From positions 1 through 64,000 of the forward strand of contig CAJUFN010000006.1 in NCBI GenBank assembly GCA_910585545.1: 64,000 nucleotides of DNA, given 5' to 3'. This DNA is from an uncultured Lachnospiraceae bacterium. GTDB lineage: Bacteria; Bacillota; Clostridia; Lachnospirales; Lachnospiraceae. The notes under the pieces were generated by a model, which worked only from the letters and a program-made list of their open reading frames with translations, ran no database searches and was not told the origin of the DNA. Of the stretch, positions 59,353-64,000 are shown one piece after another; positions within the stretch are counted from its first letter, which is position 1, and each line of letters opens with the position of its first letter. A program made the translations under genes and the position numbers.

Positions 59353-59466
59353 GGAACTTACTACTACCTCTACAATATGCAAAGTGATGTCATCGGAATG
59401 GTTGCCGAGGATATGAATCCTGTGGTAACATATGAGTATGATGTATGGGGCAAGTTGCTTTCGGCA
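59353..59466 (+). pseudogene. Fragment of an RHS-repeat protein
   Basis: After an in-frame stop at 59350-59352, the frame reads GTYYYLYNMQSDVIGMVAED and then MNPVVTYEYDVWGKLLS, which is the conserved RHS/YD-repeat core unit (YYYLxNxQGDVxGIxD, YxYDxWG). Only about 38 residues remain, without start signal, so this is a relic of a large RHS or WapA-type polymorphic toxin. The reading frame stays open into the next gene. Confidence 0.75.
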
Positions 59467-59517
59467 TTGACGGTGACTTTGTATTTAGAATTAGTTCTAA
59501 GTGATTGGAGTGATAAT

Positions 59518-60186
59518 ATGAAATATCAACATGTACAGAGAATATTCAAAAATCCGTTCTATGCGAATTGCAAAAAGCATTATTGCATTGATTGTAATGA
59601 ACAAATGATAAAACTTAAAATATCGAGAATTGTAAACTCTAATTCTTTAGAAGCAGAAGATTTTGATTTTTATACGGGCGATAGGTATATGCTTGGTAAT
59701 GTCAAATTCATCTGGACTGAATTTCAATGCCCTAAATGTAAAAGACAATTTAAGATTGAAGAAATGAAACAAATAGAAAAAACAGAAAAAAAATATAGCA
59801 AAAGAAATAACAAAAGAATTTTTTTAATATCTATTTTCAGTTTAATTTCTCTTTTATTATTTATATATGCTGAAAACTCAAATAACCTCGTAGGAGAATC
59901 TGATTTGAAAAGTAAAATGCCAGTTAAGTACATATATAATGAAAGTCCGTTCTATGTTTATTGTAAAAAGCATGCTTGCCTGGAATGTGGAACAAGATTA
60001 AAAACAAATTATGATAGTATTGTTATGAATTCTAATTCACCTGAAGCTGAAGATTACGACTTTTCTATTGCGGGTGGCGACTCTTATTTGACGGGAGATG
60101 TAGAGTTTCGAATCAGCTATTTCAAATGTCCTAAATGTGAATTTGCAATTTCTTTTGATGAAATGAAAAAGCGTGAAAAAATTTAA
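59518..60186 (+). CDS. Internally duplicated Cys-rich membrane protein, putative RHS immunity
   Basis: The 222-residue protein consists of two homologous halves of about 80 residues: FKNPFYANCKKHYCIDCN to QCPKCKRQFKIEEMK, and YNESPFYVYCKKHACLECG to KCPKCEFAISFDEMK. Each half has two Cys pairs like a zinc ribbon. A membrane span (about 100-118) lies between them. GGAG lies 8 bp before the ATG. I do not recognise the family; placement right behind an RHS fragment and the AT-rich composition suggest an immunity gene stranded from a toxin cassette. Confidence 0.6.
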   Translation: MKYQHVQRIFKNPFYANCKKHYCIDCNEQMIKLKISRIVNSNSLEAEDFDFYTGDRYMLGNVKFIWTEFQCPKCKRQFKIEEMKQIEKTEKKYSKRNNKRIFLISIFSLISLLLFIYAENSNNLVGESDLKSKMPVKYIYNESPFYVYCKKHACLECGTRLKTNYDSIVMNSNSPEAEDYDFSIAGGDSYLTGDVEFRISYFKCPKCEFAISFDEMKKREKI

Positions 60187-60236
60187 CGAAAAAGGAGAAC
60201 TCTGATCAATTTTAATATGATTAGAACATATAAGCA

Positions 60237-60842
60237 ATGCTATTTAAACCAAATAAAAAAGTTAAAATAGATTTGATAATTGCAATTATTTTAATAACCG
60301 CTCTAATAATAATTTTGGCAATAAATTTACTTGAAACTTATTCTAACTTAACATATGAGTATGAAAAGAAAGAAATATGCTTTTTTGCTCTAGGACTTTT
60401 GATTATAGGTATATGGCTATATATTAAAGTACTCTGTGGTTGGATTGGAGCGAACAGAACCATTATTATGAGCAAAGAAAATTGTATTGTATCTTTTGGA
60501 ACTTATCAAAAAGAATATCGTTGGGAAGACTTTAAAATAAAGTCTATAGAAAATATTAGTCATTCGTCTAAAAACTATACAGAAAAAGTTTATGAAAAGT
60601 GTGTGATTTTTTCACTTTACACGCTTCGGAGACCATGGTGGAAAAATCCTTGGCAATGTAATACTTTCCATCCTTTTTCATTCATTTGCATTTATTTTAG
60701 ACCTGAAGAAAAGAGTCGTCATTTTTATACGAATTATGAAATTGAAGAAGAACTGTTTATGGAAAAGATGAAAGAATGGGGAATTAAATTAGAAGAAAGT
60801 TCTTTTTATGAAAGAAGAAAAAACGTAAATAGCGTATTTTGA
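60237..60842 (+). CDS. Membrane protein of the RHS-remnant island
   Basis: The 201-residue protein has two membrane spans (about 12-32 and 45-65) followed by a soluble domain of beta strands (RTIIMSKENCIVSFGTYQKE, WEDFKIKSIENISHSSKNYT) resembling PH-like bacterial domains. The family is unknown. The ATG has no good ribosome-binding site; a GGAG lies 40 bp upstream in another frame, so a start-site error or an ancient frameshift is possible. Codon use is very AT-rich. It is possibly a second immunity-type gene. Confidence 0.55.
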   Translation: MLFKPNKKVKIDLIIAIILITALIIILAINLLETYSNLTYEYEKKEICFFALGLLIIGIWLYIKVLCGWIGANRTIIMSKENCIVSFGTYQKEYRWEDFKIKSIENISHSSKNYTEKVYEKCVIFSLYTLRRPWWKNPWQCNTFHPFSFICIYFRPEEKSRHFYTNYEIEEELFMEKMKEWGIKLEESSFYERRKNVNSVF

Positions 60843-60849
60843 AAATAAT

Positions 60850-60899
60850 AATATCCCGTGGAATCCAGTATTTTCAATACATGGTTTCTGCGGGATATT
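60850..60899 (+). terminator. Terminator after the RHS-remnant genes
   Basis: AATATCCCG and CGGGATATT pair around a partly paired loop (TATT/AATA), followed by a weak CTTGTATT tract. Confidence 0.6.
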
Positions 60900-60954
60900 C
60901 TTGTATTATAAAGTCTGTTACGGATAAAAGTGACAATGTCATTGGAAAGCTTAC

Positions 60955-60983
60955 TTGACATTTTATATTTTTAGTATTATTAT
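60955..60983 (+). promoter_or_regulatory. Promoter of the xre gene
   Basis: TTGACA (60955-60960), 17 bp, TATTAT (60978-60983), a strong sigma-A match. Confidence 0.7.
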
Positions 60984-61035
60984 AGTCCTAGAAAAGGAAA
61001 GGAAACTTTACATTTATTTAAGAAAGAGGTATGTT

Positions 61036-61239
61036 GTGAGAAATCGCTTAGAAGAATTACGAAAACAAAGAGGTATTAAACAAGAAGATTTAGCTTCTGC
61101 TCTTGAAGTATCTCGTCAAACAATAGGCTCTTTAGAAAATGGACGCTACAATCCCTCTATTGTATTAGCCTTTAAAATTGCAAAATATTTTCATATGAGT
61201 ATTGAAGAAATTTTTATTTATGAGGAGGAAATCAAATGA
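61036..61239 (+). CDS. Small Xre-family transcriptional regulator
   Basis: The 67-residue protein is a bare helix-turn-helix of the Xre/Cro type (RNRLEELRKQRGIKQEDLAS, VSRQTIGSLENGRYNPS, AFKIAKYF). The GTG at 61036 is used because AAAGAGGT lies 8 bp upstream and the domain begins there; the longer frame would start inside the -35 box. Its stop overlaps the next ATG (ATGA). Such pairs of small Xre and membrane protein are common and autoregulated in Firmicutes. Confidence 0.85.
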   Translation: MRNRLEELRKQRGIKQEDLASALEVSRQTIGSLENGRYNPSIVLAFKIAKYFHMSIEEIFIYEEEIK

Positions 61240-61649
61240 AACAGAAACTGCAAAAAATAGAATTGTTCATTGGAGTAATAATTCTTTTAGGTGGTTTATT
61301 AACCTATGGCTTAGGAATAAATCAGCTGCTACCTGTACCTCGTCCAGATTTAGTTGTTTATGGTACAACTCTTATAGGAATTATGTTGATTTTAATGGGG
61401 TGTGATATCTTTAGTAAACCAACAAAGGAAATGCAGATATTAGAAAATGATGAAAGAAACATTGCGATTACTAATGCTTCTATGGCGCATGCTTACAAAG
61501 TAACGATTTCATTATTGGTACTTGTGCTATTTGCCCTTATCTTTATGGGATACATGAGTAAAATTGTGTTTTTTTCGATTGCAGGAGTTATTGCTATCGG
61601 GCAAATAGCGTGGATTGTCACAGCTTATCATTTAGAAAAGAAAATGTAA
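61236..61649 (+). CDS. Small membrane protein paired with the Xre regulator
   Basis: The 137-residue protein has four membrane segments (about 10-28, 40-55, 88-106 and 112-132). Between the second and third lies a cytoplasmic NDERNIAITNASMAHA motif, as in DUF2178-like proteins. GAGGAGG precedes the ATG. It is translationally coupled to the xre gene by a 4-bp overlap. Its function is unknown; membrane stress or peptide resistance is conjecture. Confidence 0.7.
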   Translation: MKQKLQKIELFIGVIILLGGLLTYGLGINQLLPVPRPDLVVYGTTLIGIMLILMGCDIFSKPTKEMQILENDERNIAITNASMAHAYKVTISLLVLVLFALIFMGYMSKIVFFSIAGVIAIGQIAWIVTAYHLEKKM

Positions 61650-61738
61650 TTTTACAGACTATCCAGTCAGTACCTAAAATGAGCTGAAATTTATCGCTTC
61701 ACATGACATACAATTATGAAAAATCAAAATTTTGAAAG

Positions 61739-63667
61739 TTATCTTTCCATCCTGCACTCCGCAACATCCGTTCCTTTCCCATCCACTCTTCTATACCGTA
61801 CTTTCAGATGATCATCCTCCATTTGATGCAGGATTGGCTGCAATGCAAGTCTTTCATAGACAAGCTGTTCCCTAATCCGCTCAATTTCTTCTGGCTCTTC
61901 TACTTCTTCGATTACCCAGCCATTTTCCGACTGATAACTCATCTCGATACCAAGAATTTCATAATCTTTGATGCTTTTCCCTGCCGGAATTCCCCTCTCT
62001 TCCAAGAATCTAATTGTCTTTTCATGGCACGGGTAAAGATATCCTTCCATGCCGCCTTCTTCATATGGACGCACCAATCTCATCCAAGACAGCGGATTCT
62101 CTTTTTTTATGTCATCAAAAGTTAGTTTACCGGTTTCTTCCTGATAAATAGAAAGCAGCTCCTCTTTTTCTTCTTCGCTTAATTCCAAACGGTACTTTTC
62201 CGCTCCATTCTCCCATATAAACTCCATATTAGCCGCTCTCTCTGCCGACAGAAGCGCAATCGTACTCTTTTTGTACTCCTCCGTTTCATAAATATTGCCA
62301 AACGCATTTAGCTGCTCCATAGTAACCATGTATTTTCGGTAACTACAGGAACCGTCCTGCTTTTGAAAAGCCACTGTGACATCCGTAACTGCTGCTTCTT
62401 GTTTCTGGTTTTCTTTCACATCCAAAAGCCATTTCGCCGCCCTTTCTTTCGCCTCCCCGGTAAGCCTTATCTTCTCAAGCTTTTGCTCTGTTATATAAAA
62501 ATCTCCTTCCTCATAAGCACCGTCCATCCCATTCATACTAAGAGCAATCTCTTCGATTTCTTCCAGACCCGGCTGATATTTATCGTATTGCCATAAGTCC
62601 GCATAAAAACTTCCTGCTATACACAGAGCCGCCGTCACACATATCATCACATCACGCTTTCTGGCAAACATTGCGCGAATATCTGCCTGAAACAGCATTT
62701 CCAATATACTGTTTATAAGTACTGCACCAAATACAATTCCAAGCGCCAGCAATACGAAGGATTTCTCTTTCAATGATAATCTCATGACATAAAAACCAAG
62801 CAGCAAGGCAAATGGAATACTCACTGCAAATTTTATCACCTTCTCCGCTCTTTGAAATGCTATCGCTCGTCCTGCCGCCTCAGAAGGTCTTATAAGAAAA
62901 AGTTTCCTTGTTATGACAAACAGCATGACTGCATAAATGCATACGACAACTGCCATCTCTTTATGTTCCGCAAACTGCCATCCTAGCATACTGCCGCTGT
63001 TTCTGATACCTGCCAGTTCCCGATATGCAAAAAACGGCGAAAAACAATCCGCAAGCCGATTGGAAATATCCATTCGATAAAATGTTTTGAAAAAGAGCGC
63101 GCTGTACTTTGTTACGATTAATCCAAATAAAATCTGTCCGTAACTTAAAAGTATGGGAATACTTACTATGCTCATAAGCCAGCTTCCGCTAAGCAGCATA
63201 ACCAAAACCGTGATTCCATATATCATAAGATACCCGGCAAAATTAACCAACACGCCTGCTATTGCTGCAAAAAGCATTTCTTTGGTATATTCCGGCTGAA
63301 TAAAATAGCAAAGCCCCCTGGCAAAAAGACAGGGTATCATACCGATTAAAGCAGATGCGAGATACTCTGTCCGAAAAAGATGCCTTCTGCTGACCGGATT
63401 ACTCAGATAAAAATCTATTTTTTGCTGTGAATACAAATATCCAAATCCTTGGAGCGCGCATAAAATGGCAGTACCTGATGTAATCATAAGAAACACTTCA
63501 TTTTCTGGTCCTATAAAGGAAAGAATCTCCCATGTCACAAGACCGGGCAATTCCATTACATATTCCATTACGCCAAATATATACAATACTATCGTAATAA
63601 GAATAATCCAGATTTTCCGCTTCATCCATTCTCTCATCCACTTTGGTGAAACATGTTCCAAGCTCAT
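61739..63667 (-). CDS. ABC-2 type permease with large C-terminal domain
   Basis: The 642-residue protein has an N-terminal half of about eight to ten membrane segments (including IWIILITIVLYIFGVM and YLYSQQKIDFYLSNPVSR, the latter typical of ABC-2 permeases with 'SLP' coupling loop) and, after about 355, a 280-residue soluble domain resembling DUF6449. GAGGTG lies 8 bp before the ATG. It follows the ATPase gene by 17 bp. The cargo is unknown. Confidence 0.75.
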   Translation of the reverse strand: MSLEHVSPKWMREWMKRKIWIILITIVLYIFGVMEYVMELPGLVTWEILSFIGPENEVFLMITSGTAILCALQGFGYLYSQQKIDFYLSNPVSRRHLFRTEYLASALIGMIPCLFARGLCYFIQPEYTKEMLFAAIAGVLVNFAGYLMIYGITVLVMLLSGSWLMSIVSIPILLSYGQILFGLIVTKYSALFFKTFYRMDISNRLADCFSPFFAYRELAGIRNSGSMLGWQFAEHKEMAVVVCIYAVMLFVITRKLFLIRPSEAAGRAIAFQRAEKVIKFAVSIPFALLLGFYVMRLSLKEKSFVLLALGIVFGAVLINSILEMLFQADIRAMFARKRDVMICVTAALCIAGSFYADLWQYDKYQPGLEEIEEIALSMNGMDGAYEEGDFYITEQKLEKIRLTGEAKERAAKWLLDVKENQKQEAAVTDVTVAFQKQDGSCSYRKYMVTMEQLNAFGNIYETEEYKKSTIALLSAERAANMEFIWENGAEKYRLELSEEEKEELLSIYQEETGKLTFDDIKKENPLSWMRLVRPYEEGGMEGYLYPCHEKTIRFLEERGIPAGKSIKDYEILGIEMSYQSENGWVIEEVEEPEEIERIREQLVYERLALQPILHQMEDDHLKVRYRRVDGKGTDVAECRMER

Positions 63668-63684
63668 CCTTTGTCACCTCTCTT

Positions 63685-64000
63685 TTACGCAAGAATCCTA
63701 TAGGCATCATGTTTTGCCTGTTCAACGTCTTTCGCTAATGTGATCCCTTTGCCATGAAGAATTCCAACACAATCACAAAATCCTTCCAGTTCGTTAAGCG
63801 TATGTGTAGCTGCAATTAATGTTATCTTACGCAACTTTACCTCTTCCAGAAAAAGTTCCTGGATTTTCTTTCGCATAAGCGGATCTAACCCATCAAACAA
63901 CTCATCACACAAAATATAATCTGCTCCAGAACATAAAGCAAGTAGCACTGCCGTCTGCTTCTTCATTCCTTTGGAAAATGTGCGGATTTTCTTCACATCA
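63685..64000 (-). CDS. ABC transporter ATP-binding protein, partial
   Basis: The frame is open to the window edge, so the 5' part with Walker A is missing; about 105 residues remain. They contain the signature motif (TFSKGMKKQ), Walker B with catalytic acid (DYILCDELFDGLDP) and the H-loop (AATHTLNELE). It forms an exporter with the downstream permease. Confidence 0.9.
   Translation of the reverse strand, partial: DVKKIRTFSKGMKKQTAVLLALCSGADYILCDELFDGLDPLMRKKIQELFLEEVKLRKITLIAATHTLNELEGFCDCVGILHGKGITLAKDVEQAKHDAYRILA

Noticed and set aside
59377..60186. One 269-residue gene starting within the RHS fragment
   Set aside because: The first part is RHS core without a ribosome-binding site, whereas GGAG is well placed for the ATG at 59518.

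Overview
The window looks like chromosome of a low-GC, strictly anaerobic, spore-forming Firmicute, most likely a gut Lachnospiraceae of the Ruminococcus/Mediterraneibacter/Dorea/Blautia type. The grounds are a complete spoVA operon with a sigma-G-type promoter, [FeFe]-hydrogenase maturases HydE/G/F, a class III (oxygen-sensitive) ribonucleotide reductase, an iron-sulfur serine dehydratase, a FabK/FabT-type fatty acid operon with fused accD-accA, and two very large surface proteins with glycan-degradation architecture. The genus is inference. No rRNA, tRNA or CRISPR array was seen.

Layout. 1-600: a tandem array of GCCCA-N5-TGGGC palindromes (41-bp period) and a 174-bp MITE-like element with 16-bp terminal inverted repeats. 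604-17,300: ribosome hibernation factor, a DUF2935 gene overlapping a 1215-residue MnxG-like multicopper oxidase, a YigZ protein, a class A penicillin-binding protein, then uvrC-hprK-ROK glucokinase, ftsH and a DUF1846 gene. 17,300-25,770: redox block of trxB, nrdD (with a fused C-terminal glutaredoxin-like domain), nrdG, a small ribbon-helix-helix protein and the divergent hydE-hydG-hydF operon. 25,800-33,150: CPBP protease, sdaAB-sdaAA, threonine aldolase, an ECF sigma operon with its own ECF-type promoter, a sirtuin and a membrane protein. 33,194-36,715: a 1173-residue surface protein with an unassigned central domain. 36,948-47,613: yitT, fabT and the fab/acc operon, fabH-acpP-fabK-fabD-fabG-fabF-accB-fabZ-accC-accDA-fabT, with a perfect TTTGA-N3-TCAAA palindrome at the fabH promoter. 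48,263-53,854: a 1863-residue secreted GH123-like plus sialidase-like enzyme. 54,015-59,024: kdgK, kdgA and spoVAE-D-C-B-A, preceded by an unlisted 56-codon membrane microprotein gene and a sigma-G promoter. 59,041-59,307: a second copy of the 41-bp palindrome array in opposite orientation. 59,350-61,650: an AT-rich island with an RHS remnant, two putative immunity genes and an Xre regulator/membrane protein pair. 61,739-64,000: an ABC-2 type permease and the end of its ATPase gene.

How the genes work together. TrxB, glutaredoxin-fused NrdD and NrdG form a plausible self-contained anaerobic dNTP system, with a candidate NrdR-box pair over the nrdD promoter. FabT, encoded at the end of the fab operon, has a candidate operator at the start of the same operon. 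The two surface enzymes point to host glycan foraging, and kdgA/kdgK handle a keto-deoxy sugar acid, although their position directly behind a forespore operon is odd.

The best candidates for something undescribed are the 56-residue spoVA-operon microprotein, the paired 41-bp palindrome arrays, the MITE-like element, the MnxG-like oxidase with permuted copper motifs in an anaerobe, the divergent palindrome between nrdG and hydE, and the unassigned central domain of the 33-36 kb surface protein.
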